DNA from: Ogataea parapolymorpha DL-1
Taxonomy: Eukaryota > Ascomycota > Pichiomycetes > Pichiales > Pichiaceae
Direction of reading: 5' to 3'
DNA: 64,000 nt
Assembly: GCF_000187245.1 (NCBI RefSeq)
Contig: NC_027862.1
Coordinates: forward strand, 992,001 to 1,056,000
The notes under the pieces are model-generated. The model was not told the origin of the DNA. It made no database searches and saw only the letters and a list, made by a program, of their open reading frames with translations. Position 1 is the stretch's first letter; each line of letters begins with the position of its first letter. The position numbers were made by a program, and so were the translations under genes. This document shows, piece after piece, positions 54,915 through 63,486 of the stretch.

Positions 54915-56031
54915 TGATTATATTATTTATTGGTATTTATGAGACGAATAAAAAAGTAACCAAAATTAGTATGGAAAGGCAGTAAATTGCTTAATAAACT
55001 CTGCAATTATTAAGAGCTTTGGACGTTGTGAAGCGGGAGCACCGTTACTCATTGCAATACTATTGCAACCCTTCTTTTGGTGAGGCAGCATGCGATACGG
55101 ATGGATTTTATGTGGTCCAATAATCAGACATTGCTCTATAATTCAACCCTGCTATACCAGCCAAGTTCAATCGCAACCTTATCAACCACTTAATTGGGTT
55201 TTCAAGAGATTTTTGTAACACCCAAAGATGGAGTCAAATTTTGTGCGTTCCGAGCGCCAAATATAATTACAGTCAGTTCTCATACTCCGGATCAAAAATG
55301 GTGATAATTCACGTTGCAATCAACTGCTACGATCAATGAGCTGTTTTTCTTGTTGAATCGGAAGACACAACCACAGGGCACTATTCAGAATACGATACTG
55401 TGATATGAAAAGTTTCCGTTGGATAGGAATAGCACATTGTACTGTAATTGTCGTTTCTGTAATTATGTCGAAACTTGATAGAAGAATAGTGGAATTAGAA
55501 GCTCTTTTCAAGGCAGTTTTTCGCATTCAAATCCAACACAAATATGGCCCCAAAATAATATCAGACCCACGGATCGTTGTAGAGACGTGTATGGCATCAA
55601 ACACAGTTATAAATCCAGCTTTGTCTATCTCCCAAGACTTTTTGGAAGCCACTCAAAATTGGGGGGCAGGATTTTGCTGTTGCAACCAAAAGTCAATTAT
55701 CACCAATGCAGCCATCATGGTATAATCTCTAATAACTGCCAAACCCCCCTGCTCTGCCCGCTAATAGCTGAAGTCTATAACATTCAACAAGTTGACATCC
55801 ATGTCCAACATTGTGCATGATTATATAATCTCTGATTTGTGGGGCGTGTGCAGCACACATTTTCTGGAGGCTGGAAATTAGGAATAGATAATTAATTTAC
55901 AGCAAATTTGTCGTTTCCCCATTTAACTTGATACTAAATACTAGCGATATCCCAAACAGGCCTATACTTTGACAACTTGTCATACCAAAGCTCAGTATAA
56001 TCGACTTTGCCACTCTTTTCACCGGTCTAAA
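54915..56031. other. 1.1 kb AT-rich gap without a supported gene
   Basis: This is the longest empty stretch in the window. Only short frames occur. The longest with an ATG, 55405..55725 (106 codons), has a hydrophobic start and no recognisable domain. A 17-bp palindrome TTGCAATACTATTGCAA lies at 55052-55068, and TTGCAA recurs near 55314 and 55677. I found no tRNA, LTR ends or snoRNA boxes that I could defend. It may be a large upstream control region of the gene at 56032, an unannotated non-coding RNA, or decayed sequence. Confidence 0.4.
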
Positions 56032-56730
56032 ATGAGTTATTATACAGCTTCCAATTACAACAGTGATACCCAGACTCCATCTCAGATGTCTCTCAACCCT
56101 CAACAGCAGACATCCCTGGCCTCGTTGTTGGCCTCTGCTGCCTCGCAGCAGGCCCAGCAGAACCCGGCAGGACAGAACCTACAGGCAGCAAGTTTACTGG
56201 CTAATCAAAACATGCAATCTCCGAGCCAGATTTACAACCATATGGCCAACAACTTAGCCGCTTCTAGCGCCTCTGCTGGTAACTACACGGCTCTGTCGAC
56301 CTCCAACTCGTCTACAGGCTCGTCTACATACCAGTCGTTGCTGCTTTCGTCGCCTCAGACCTCCGTGGCCTCTCTTTACTCGACCCAGAGAGCTCGTTTT
56401 ATGTCGTCTAAGGGCTTTGATTTTGAGGACGACATGGAGTTCTGTCCCGAGATTGTCTACACGGGAAAGAGCAAGTTTAATCCATACACGTCGCAGACTT
56501 TCAGCCCAAACACTTCGCCAGAGGCCGCGGCCCACGCTCAGACCTCTCCCTTGAGCCCCGGCTCGCAAGGTGTACAATCTCTGTATTCTAGATCTGCGCA
56601 GGCCACGCCTGGAACCCCAAGTGGTTCTTCTCCACGGCCAAGCACGCCCCGGACTAAGAAGGTGCTTGAAATTGTGAATCCGCACACAGGAATGAAGATT
56701 TCGCAGGGCAATGTTTCTGCTGTGAAATGA
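56032..56730 (+). CDS. Low-complexity Gln/Ser-rich protein, unknown function
   Basis: A 232-residue protein, rich in Ser, Gln, Ala, Asn and Thr and probably disordered. Two short parts look constrained. One is MSSKGFDFEDDMEFCPEI followed by SKFNPYTSQTFSP (about 124-155). The other is the C-terminal KKVLEIVNPHTGMKI (about 211-225), which resembles the NP-X-TG motif seen in eIF4G-like and other translation-associated fungal proteins. SP/TP-rich stretches lie between them. A role in translation or RNA regulation is only a suggestion. The long 1.1 kb upstream gap would fit a tightly regulated gene. The first ATG in frame is at 56032. Confidence 0.65.
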   Translation: MSYYTASNYNSDTQTPSQMSLNPQQQTSLASLLASAASQQAQQNPAGQNLQAASLLANQNMQSPSQIYNHMANNLAASSASAGNYTALSTSNSSTGSSTYQSLLLSSPQTSVASLYSTQRARFMSSKGFDFEDDMEFCPEIVYTGKSKFNPYTSQTFSPNTSPEAAAHAQTSPLSPGSQGVQSLYSRSAQATPGTPSGSSPRPSTPRTKKVLEIVNPHTGMKISQGNVSAVK

Positions 56731-56893
56731 ATCCTTATGACTGAATGATTGGGTTGGGAATATGCTGGGTTATTGTAAGATAGATGATAGATGTTGTTTA
56801 AGTATGTCTAATAGTCGTTGAATTACCCGGCTGTAGAAATATTCATAAAAAAACCTTGGAAAATTACAATCTCTATCACTCTTTTTGTTCAAC

Positions 56894-57508
56894 ATGGCCA
56901 CTAAGTTCAGACAGCCCCAGTGGCTAAAGAACAACGGGTTTGCGCCGCACGTCTATCTGTTTCGCAATATTGAATCAGGCCAAGTGATGTACTCCCAGAC
57001 GCCCCACATCACCAAATACCAGATCGAACAACAGAGTTTTAGACCCAACTGGGAAAACAGGAAGCCTTCAAAAAGACGCGATCTATGGCGTCCGATGGCC
57101 GTCGCACAGTTTGATTCACACGAAAAGGCGGTCAGAGCCTACAATGCGCTAGTTGAGCTCAAATACATGCGTCAAGTGTCAAAACGGAAGGAGGCAGAGG
57201 CTCTGCGGAAGAGAAACCAGTTTCAACAGATCTGGTACTTTGGCCAATACCGTCCAACGTGGGCTCAGGAGTCCGTGAGCGATCTCACCACTGTGCTAGA
57301 CGAACTTAGACTTTCCTCGAAAATTTACTGGGACTCTTTATGGCGTAAAGGAGACGACAAGTATTGGAAAGATTTGCAAGTGGAGCACGACGAGCTGGAC
57401 AAGGTGAGCCCAAGAGAGAAGTTCGTGGCGCTAAGCGAGGTGGAGCAAAAATGGAAAGAAGAGCAGGAAGCTGCTGAGGTCGAACAACAACCACAACCTA
57501 CCGTGTAA
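56894..57508 (+). CDS. MHR1: Mhr1/mL67, mitochondrial recombination and ribosome protein
   Basis: Mhr1 promotes homologous pairing of mitochondrial DNA and is also the mitoribosomal large-subunit protein mL67. The 204-residue protein shares the characteristic blocks: QPQWLKNNGFAPHVYLFRNIESGQVMYSQTPH, RPNWENRKPSKRRDLWRPMAV, YNALVELKYMR, WYFGQYRPTWAQESVSDL and KIYWDSLWRKGDDKYW. The N-terminus is only moderately basic, as in S. cerevisiae, where the protein also lacks a classical presequence. The C-terminus is a Glu/Gln-rich tail. The ATG at 56894 is the first in frame. Confidence 0.9.
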   Translation: MATKFRQPQWLKNNGFAPHVYLFRNIESGQVMYSQTPHITKYQIEQQSFRPNWENRKPSKRRDLWRPMAVAQFDSHEKAVRAYNALVELKYMRQVSKRKEAEALRKRNQFQQIWYFGQYRPTWAQESVSDLTTVLDELRLSSKIYWDSLWRKGDDKYWKDLQVEHDELDKVSPREKFVALSEVEQKWKEEQEAAEVEQQPQPTV

Positions 57509-57602
57509 ATAGAACGAGTAGCACGATTAAACCATTTACTCACTATATTATTATAAACCTGGTTATAAGCTGTTCTTTTTACATGTCATTAGTCATCTCT
57601 TA

Positions 57603-58607
57603 TTACTCCTGTTTCTCTTCTTTGCGCTTCAACTTGTTTTGCTCCTCCTGTTTTCTCTTTTCATTCTTCTTTCTGCGCTCCTCTAAAAATATTTTGTACT
57701 TCTCCAACGTGATTTTCTTTTGCTTATCTGAGTACTCATCAACGCCGTGGTATGTAGTGTCAAACAGCTTGTCCCAGATGGTGAAGAAGGGCTGCGAGAA
57801 ATTATACTTCACTCCGAAATGCTGGTGGTGGATATCATGGTAAATCGAGTTGTTCGGGAACACAATCTGGAACGGATCGAATGGGAACGCATATCCGCAA
57901 TGATCGTCGACGGTTTTCAACGTGGAAAAGGTGTAAAGGAAGATCTGCTCGCGGGCACTTAGTCCGGTCACCAAACTGGCAATCCCAGTGCCTACCGTAT
58001 CAAGCAGAAAACCCTCAACGGGATCATTGAAAAGAGCACCAAATGCATAGGGAACGTAGAGTTTGTGGTGGCGAGAATGGAAGCGTCTGTACAACCATTT
58101 GTTAAGATGCATGGCGCGATGGAGCATATATTGCCAGCTATCAATGATGAAAAATGCTATTGAAATCTTGAGAAGTGAAAGGCCATACCAATATGTCACA
58201 TAAAGCGCCCATGTTGGAATAGCATCCGGGACCGCATGTCTCCATCCCCAGAGAGTGTGGTTTTCGTAGCCGGTGGTCGGTTTGGGATCAAACTGGTAGA
58301 AAATTAGGGCCGCGATGGTCTGGATGATATGTTGCAAAATGACGTCCCGAATCACAACGGAAAGAGAAACAGTATTCTTCCTAAGCATCTCTTCTGATGG
58401 GTGAATGCGGTACCTCTCGGCAAGCTCGTAGACGTCGATTATGTGGTACAAAGTTGAGTACACCCAGTACGCCACGACTGGGGCGATCACCGCTAGTAAG
58501 CCATCTGGAAGCCCTTCTATCAAGCTGGCCTTCGGTATTTCAAGAAATGGAGGCCTCAAGGGACCCTCGATTATCTTGAGATCGTTCCGATCCACTAAAG
58601 AAAACAT
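57603..58607 (-). CDS. SUR2: Sphinganine C4-hydroxylase
   Basis: Sur2 hydroxylates dihydrosphingosine to phytosphingosine in the ER. From the ATG at 58607 the protein has 334 residues (S. cerevisiae 349). The di-iron histidine boxes are HRAMH, HSRHH and HDIHHQHFG, between membrane segments near residues 30-50, 78-105 and 140-165. The C-terminus is a Lys/Glu-rich cytosolic tail. The frame stays open 45 codons further upstream to an ATG at 58742, but that part contains a TATAAATA box (58645-58652, minus) and the family starts as from 58607. A GACGCGTCGAT element lies about 100 bp before the ATG. Confidence 0.95.
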   Translation of the reverse strand: MFSLVDRNDLKIIEGPLRPPFLEIPKASLIEGLPDGLLAVIAPVVAYWVYSTLYHIIDVYELAERYRIHPSEEMLRKNTVSLSVVIRDVILQHIIQTIAALIFYQFDPKPTTGYENHTLWGWRHAVPDAIPTWALYVTYWYGLSLLKISIAFFIIDSWQYMLHRAMHLNKWLYRRFHSRHHKLYVPYAFGALFNDPVEGFLLDTVGTGIASLVTGLSAREQIFLYTFSTLKTVDDHCGYAFPFDPFQIVFPNNSIYHDIHHQHFGVKYNFSQPFFTIWDKLFDTTYHGVDEYSDKQKKITLEKYKIFLEERRKKNEKRKQEEQNKLKRKEEKQE

Positions 58608-58644
58608 TTGAAGAGAAAATGTACCGATTCTGGCCCGGCCTCTA

Positions 58645-58652
58645 TATTTATA
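58645..58652 (-). promoter_or_regulatory. TATA box of SUR2
   Basis: TATAAATA on the SUR2 strand, 38-45 bp before the ATG at 58607. Its position inside the upstream-extended frame decides the start choice. Confidence 0.55.
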
Positions 58653-58706
58653 ATGTAATAAAAAAAAAATAAACGAACCACATAAAATTTTAGTGGCTGA
58701 CGCCGA

Positions 58707-58715
58707 CGCGTCGAT
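58707..58715 (+). promoter_or_regulatory. Partial CGCGTCGAT element before SUR2
   Basis: Nine of the eleven bases of CGCGTCGATCG (the last two are TT), 100-108 bp before the SUR2 ATG and downstream of the GPHR-family stop. Confidence 0.35.
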
Positions 58716-58749
58716 TTCGTATTTCGTTCGTATTTCATTCATACATGCT

Positions 58750-60327
58750 CTAGTTAATTTTCCCCCGTCCTTCCACGAGGGCCTCCTCGTCGTAAATCAT
58801 CGGATGATCGAACTGGTCGTCTTCATCTTTATAGAAATGCTCCAATTGTTCAGAAATAAACAGTCCCACAATGCTCACTGTACACCCAAACCCAAAACAC
58901 TTATCGAACCAAACGTCGATAAAGGAAATATCGTGATCGAAGAGCGTGAGACGGCTAGCGAGTAGATGTGTGTGAAGCAGCAGGGTGGTTGACAGTAGAT
59001 AAACGCCTGTCAACTCGCAGACAAGAAGGTCGAAAAAGAACGACGAATCAGACACAGCTGACTGGTCTTTTGCAGACGGTAGCAATTTGCCTAGCTTGTG
59101 GAAAGTGGTCACCACGCTCTGGAACGAGCAGCAAAACAGGAAAAATGAGAAAACAAAGCTCACGTTGGTGGCCAGCTGGTCCTCGTAGTTGCCGATATCG
59201 TAGTGTTTGGCGATGATTCGTGCGATGGTAACAGAAAGCGTATCGGCAGACTGGGCGTCAGGTTTCGGAGATTTGAGTCCGAATTCCTCAAAATATATTA
59301 TTGGCAGCCGGATGACCATGATGTTCACAATTTTGTACAGACAGTAGAGCGAAAAGAGAACGTTGGCCCATTTGGAGACCTTGCCTCGGAGTGAGGCCAC
59401 ATACTGCTGGGAATGGTAATTGGCAACCAAAAAGGAGAGGTCCTGCAGTAGCTCGCGCTTCATCTGGTTCAAGGCCCCAAGCTCGTTCTTCAAGTCCGAA
59501 TTCGAGGGCGACTGTGCTAGCTCGGTGGTTCTGGTGTGGATCAGTTCTGTTGTCGTGCGCAGCGTCTCAACGCTTCTAGCAATGTCTGTCTTTCGCACAC
59601 GTTTGTGCTTTTTGATGAAAGAATAGTACAAAGAGGACACAGATCCAATGCCGTTCAGGGCCGCGAGACAGGTCACACCCAACATGGTGACTTCTATCAA
59701 TGAGTTTGAGAAGAAAAGCGAATAGCTCTCCATCTGGGACGCAGCTGTGGCTAAAACGTTGAAAGTCCGGAAAACCAGAGCCCACGTTATGAACACCAGC
59801 AGGAAAACCAGTCCCTTGTGTTTAGTGCTCAATAGTCGGGCCACGCGAGATACAAGAGGAAGACGGGAGACAGCCATGAATAGCAGCAGACTTGGGTTCA
59901 CGTACGTTAACAGAAAAATCAGCACCGACAGCGTAAATTCCCAGTCCCACACGCGAGCTGCAGAGTTTCCCAAATCAATAATTTCAAACAGGACCAGGCC
60001 AATTATTTGTAAAGAGAACGAGATAGACACATTGAAGAGCACCTGTGCCGCTTTTTTGATGACCTTATTCTCCGTGCTGGTTATTTTGGGCTCCAACAGG
60101 GGCTTGATGAATGTCTGTTCGACATTTGGGTTCAACTGGACGGGTTTCTGGAGGATCTTTTCCAGGTCTTTGCTCAGGGTCTCTTGCAAGGACTGCGAGG
60201 ACCGGAAAATGCCGGTTGAAGAGCAGATATAGGGTAGAACAATTCTGTGGACGAGTCGTTCTGCCACCTGGAAGTTTATCGCGTGGACAACGACCAAAAG
60301 ACAGACGCCCAATACCTCTTTCCACAT
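58750..60327 (-). CDS. Golgi pH regulator (GPHR)/GTG-family membrane protein
   Basis: A 525-residue polytopic membrane protein with about nine spans in two groups around a soluble, coiled-coil middle (about 235-300). The order and segments such as VNPSLLLFMAVSRLPLVSRV and SLIEVTMLGVTCLAALNGIGSVSSLYY match the GPHR family (animal Golgi pH regulator, plant GTG1/GTG2). In animals it is an anion channel needed for Golgi acidification. S. cerevisiae, as far as I recall, has no clear member, so its presence here is informative. The C-terminus is acidic and cytosolic. Confidence 0.72.
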   Translation of the reverse strand: MWKEVLGVCLLVVVHAINFQVAERLVHRIVLPYICSSTGIFRSSQSLQETLSKDLEKILQKPVQLNPNVEQTFIKPLLEPKITSTENKVIKKAAQVLFNVSISFSLQIIGLVLFEIIDLGNSAARVWDWEFTLSVLIFLLTYVNPSLLLFMAVSRLPLVSRVARLLSTKHKGLVFLLVFITWALVFRTFNVLATAASQMESYSLFFSNSLIEVTMLGVTCLAALNGIGSVSSLYYSFIKKHKRVRKTDIARSVETLRTTTELIHTRTTELAQSPSNSDLKNELGALNQMKRELLQDLSFLVANYHSQQYVASLRGKVSKWANVLFSLYCLYKIVNIMVIRLPIIYFEEFGLKSPKPDAQSADTLSVTIARIIAKHYDIGNYEDQLATNVSFVFSFFLFCCSFQSVVTTFHKLGKLLPSAKDQSAVSDSSFFFDLLVCELTGVYLLSTTLLLHTHLLASRLTLFDHDISFIDVWFDKCFGFGCTVSIVGLFISEQLEHFYKDEDDQFDHPMIYDEEALVEGRGKIN

Positions 60328-60403
60328 ATTTTGAACAGGTAGTAAATTTCGAGCACAGCCGGAAGAGAAAAATTACTCCAGTCCGCTGTTGCACAGCCAG
60401 TAT

Positions 60404-61168
60404 TTAATTGATGGCCTTTTCGTGCAGCCAATTGGTGACCATCTCAATCTTCTTTTTGTGAACGTTGCCCTGGCCAAACTCTGTGTTGCCCTCAAGCAGC
60501 TCAAACTGGAATTTCCCGTCTTTGAAGCTCGACGCTAGCTGTTGTACGATGGCCTCGTCAGACTGGCCATCTTTGGCAGATATCTGCGAGAGGTTGAGGA
60601 TCTGGCGTTTGCAGATTTGCGCGATTTCTGACTCAAGCAGCGACTTGATGGTGGTCCATTTTTTCGACGTGAACAGGTCACATTTGTTGCAGAACAGCTG
60701 GAAATCGATTCCATTCGGCACACTCTCCGTTATTTCGTACAGTCTAATCAGATCCTGCGCCACCTCTGTGCAGTACTCGCTAGAAAACTGCGACGCGTCG
60801 ATCATGTAGATGATTCCCTTCACGGAAGAGAGGTTCTTCTTGAGGAACGGATACAGATACAGCGACTTGAGTTTCTCGTTACCAGGGAAATCGTACACGT
60901 CGTAAGATCCGATCTGGGCACCAAGATTGAGTGTGGCACTGTTGGGCTCGACAGAGCTCACGGTCAGCACGGGCAGGTCGCCCTTTGTGAGCAGCTCGAA
61001 CAGGTTGGTTTTGCCGCTAGATTTGGGCCCCGAGATGACAAACACGGGCTTGGACGCATGGAAAATGCGTTTGCGGTTGAACAGCACCGACGTGACCACG
61101 AGCACGGCCAACGCCAGCAACAGCGAAACGATAAATTTCTGATAATCGGGAGGGGCCACTTCAAACAT
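60404..61168 (-). CDS. SRP102: Signal recognition particle receptor beta subunit
   Basis: SR-beta is the ER-membrane GTPase that anchors the SRP receptor alpha subunit. The 254 residues begin with one membrane span (about 12-31), then the GTPase domain. The P-loop is GPKSSGKTNL at about 47-56, switch I is in SSVEPN, switch II is DFPGNEKLKSLYLYPF, and NKCD gives guanine specificity at about 162. The C-terminus is mixed and charged. Length and layout agree with S. cerevisiae Srp102 (244). Tandem with the GPHR-type gene, 76 bp spacing. Confidence 0.95.
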   Translation of the reverse strand: MFEVAPPDYQKFIVSLLLALAVLVVTSVLFNRKRIFHASKPVFVISGPKSSGKTNLFELLTKGDLPVLTVSSVEPNSATLNLGAQIGSYDVYDFPGNEKLKSLYLYPFLKKNLSSVKGIIYMIDASQFSSEYCTEVAQDLIRLYEITESVPNGIDFQLFCNKCDLFTSKKWTTIKSLLESEIAQICKRQILNLSQISAKDGQSDEAIVQQLASSFKDGKFQFELLEGNTEFGQGNVHKKKIEMVTNWLHEKAIN

Positions 61169-61237
61169 GGTAAAAGTGAAGATGAAAATTATGGTGCGAA
61201 AAAAAAATAATCATAAATAATATTCTCTATTTACTCT

Positions 61238-62869
61238 CTAGGATGCCTCCTGTCTATCTTTCGGCTCGCTTTCCTGGATGAACTCCTCGCTGGAACCGTT
61301 GTCGCCCACAGTCTCAAGAATGCCCTCGTACTCCTCGTCGACGTTGGCGACTGGTCCCTTGTACCATCTTTTGGCGTCCAGGGCGTACCAGACCAGTGAG
61401 AAGAGCAACACGGCTCCCATCATCAGAACGGTGTAGTTCATGTTTTCCTTGGTGACCGGCATGTAGTTAGGGAAGACGAAGACGACAGAGACAAACACGG
61501 TCCACACACAGGCGTAGAACATGATTGGCTTGGCGAACTTGCCCAGGTTGAATGGTCCAGGCGACACCCCCATCTTTTCCGAGTTGACCATGAAGAAAAA
61601 AATCACCAGCACGTACGACCAGTCGGTGGCGATGGCGCAGACGGAGAAAATGGCGTTCATGGCGATCGAGGATCCGAGGTTGATCAGGGTCAGCAGCGAG
61701 TTGATGAGAGTGATCATCCACAGACATCTGAGCGGCACACCGGTGGTCTTGTCGACGTTGTACCAGAACGACGCGAACGGAACGCCGCGGTCTCTGGAGA
61801 ACGACCAGAACGATCTGCTGATGGAGCAGACGGCGACAGCGCCGCAGAACCAGAGCACAACGAAGCACAGAGCCAGGTACGCGGTGGCAGCTTGTCTGCC
61901 CATGGCATAGTCGAACACCTGGACGATTGGCTGGCCGGACGACGTGTTGAGGATCGCGTCGAGGTCGTCGCCCATGCACAGCGTGTAGACAATGTTGAGG
62001 ACCCAGCCAAGGAACGCGGTCACGGTCAGTGCAGACGCAATGGCGAGCGGCGTGGTGTACGCGGCGTTGCTGATCTCTTCAGACATTCTGGAGGTGGCGT
62101 CGTAGCACGTCATCACCCACGACACGTTCAGGAAGCCGAAGAGGAACGCCCAACCGTCGTGCGACCAGCCCGTGTTGTTGATCACCTTGGTGAAGACGTA
62201 CTCTTTGGAATTAATTTTTGGGCACTTGACCAGCATGGTGATGATGAGGGCGATGACGGAGCCAATATTGACGAAACAGTAGTATTTGGTGATTCTGGCG
62301 AGGACGGAGGATGGCAGCGAGTTGATGAGACCGTGGGTGATGATCACGGCGATCGACGCGCCGGTTATGTGGCCTGCCGTCGGCACGTACTTGTAGTCGG
62401 AAGCCATGGAAACGGTCTGCAACAGCAGCGTGGCAGCTCCGAAATCGGTCGAGCACGCTCCAGCCATGGCCCCGATGAAGTACAGCCACCCGTCGATCCA
62501 GCAGACAAGAGGCACGTATTTCTTCGGCACGACGTGGGTGACCACATAGTACATTCCACCACAGGTTGGGAAACATGAGGTGATATGGGAGACCGAGTAA
62601 GCGATAGCCAGACAGCCAAACATGCCAATGAACCACGACCAGGACGCAGCGGCCGGGCCGCCGGCCCACAGCGGATACAGATACGTGATGGCGACGGTTC
62701 CCATGAGACCAGAAATCGACAAGGCGAACGAGAACGTCGCCAAGAAAGAGTAGCTTCTGTTGAACTCCTGCTTGTAGCCGAGATGGGCCAGCTTGGCGGC
62801 GTCGGAGTCCAGAGTCACTCGTGGAGACACTGTTGTGTGCAAATTAGCTTTTTCCAAGTCCTTGGTCAT
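61238..62869 (-). CDS. Amino-acid/GABA permease of the APC superfamily (UGA4 type)
   Basis: A 543-residue permease with 12 predicted spans from about residue 40 to 500. Family hallmarks of the fungal amino-acid/choline/GABA transporters are FSFALSISGLMGTV in span 1, the CGGMYYVV loop, VMTCYDATSRMSEEISNA around span 6, SRSFWSFSRDRGVPF, and SPGPFNLGKF near the end. Substrate is most likely GABA or another small amine; UGA4, HNM1, BIO5 and TPO5 relatives cannot be separated by eye. Five GATAA motifs in the upstream 617 bp, three of them within 270 bp, fit control by nitrogen-regulated GATA factors. Codons are GC-rich. Confidence 0.8.
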   Translation of the reverse strand: MTKDLEKANLHTTVSPRVTLDSDAAKLAHLGYKQEFNRSYSFLATFSFALSISGLMGTVAITYLYPLWAGGPAAASWSWFIGMFGCLAIAYSVSHITSCFPTCGGMYYVVTHVVPKKYVPLVCWIDGWLYFIGAMAGACSTDFGAATLLLQTVSMASDYKYVPTAGHITGASIAVIITHGLINSLPSSVLARITKYYCFVNIGSVIALIITMLVKCPKINSKEYVFTKVINNTGWSHDGWAFLFGFLNVSWVMTCYDATSRMSEEISNAAYTTPLAIASALTVTAFLGWVLNIVYTLCMGDDLDAILNTSSGQPIVQVFDYAMGRQAATAYLALCFVVLWFCGAVAVCSISRSFWSFSRDRGVPFASFWYNVDKTTGVPLRCLWMITLINSLLTLINLGSSIAMNAIFSVCAIATDWSYVLVIFFFMVNSEKMGVSPGPFNLGKFAKPIMFYACVWTVFVSVVFVFPNYMPVTKENMNYTVLMMGAVLLFSLVWYALDAKRWYKGPVANVDEEYEGILETVGDNGSSEEFIQESEPKDRQEAS

Positions 62870-63486
62870 GTTTGGAATCTTCGAGCAGAAGAAGGAGAGA
62901 GGTATTTGTAGGAAAATTTTTACGTCGGTAGCTGCATTAGTATTAAATCAGCGACACCAAGGAATCTACGATAGAGAGATCAAATAACTGCCGGATTAGT
63001 ATAAGTTTCACACGGCCACGATTGGCATTCGAGCAGCGCTGCCTCGGGGATCCAGTCTGTAAGATAACAGATATATCAAATATGTCATACTGCAGCTGCG
63101 TTATCGAGTCCGAAGCACACTTATCTTATCTGCGATGCGCGCACGGTGCGAGACAATGCGCAGCGGCTCCAAATGGACGTACTTATTGTAGGTTTTGGGA
63201 CAAGCGGAGAGCTCGTGTCTGTGGTGGCCATGTAATTTTCCTTCCTGATTCGGAAGCCTATTCCGCGTAGCAGCAGAAGCACAGGTAGCCCGCCCTGTTG
63301 GTCACGTGACACTCATGTGCCCTCGCTGCTGGCCAATAGCAAACACCGCCTATTGTATTCCGGTGTTCCCCTATTGTCCTGGCACAATACGCTCGCTTTT
63401 CCCTGTCTTATCTCCAAAGATAAACACGGATATATTCACGCTGCTGCTAATATTGCCACACCGTTCCCTTCCTCCAGCCGGTACCG
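62870..63486. promoter_or_regulatory. Divergent promoter region with GATAA cluster
   Basis: The 617 bp between the permease and the gene at 63487 hold no supported gene. GATAA/TTATC sites are at 63063-63067, 63121-63125 and 63126-63130 (tandem), 63408-63412 and 63419-63423. The first three are 194-261 bp before the permease ATG, the last two 64-79 bp before the ATG at 63487. Confidence 0.5.

Noticed and set aside
55405..55725. 106-codon frame with a hydrophobic start in the 1.1 kb gap
   Set aside because: No recognisable domain, AT-rich composition near background, no supporting neighbour. Kept only as a note in the gap entry; RNA data would settle it.
61892..62578. 228-codon frame antisense to the permease
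   Set aside because: Low-complexity Asp/Gly/Val/Arg-rich translation caused by GC-rich permease codons; no recognisable protein.
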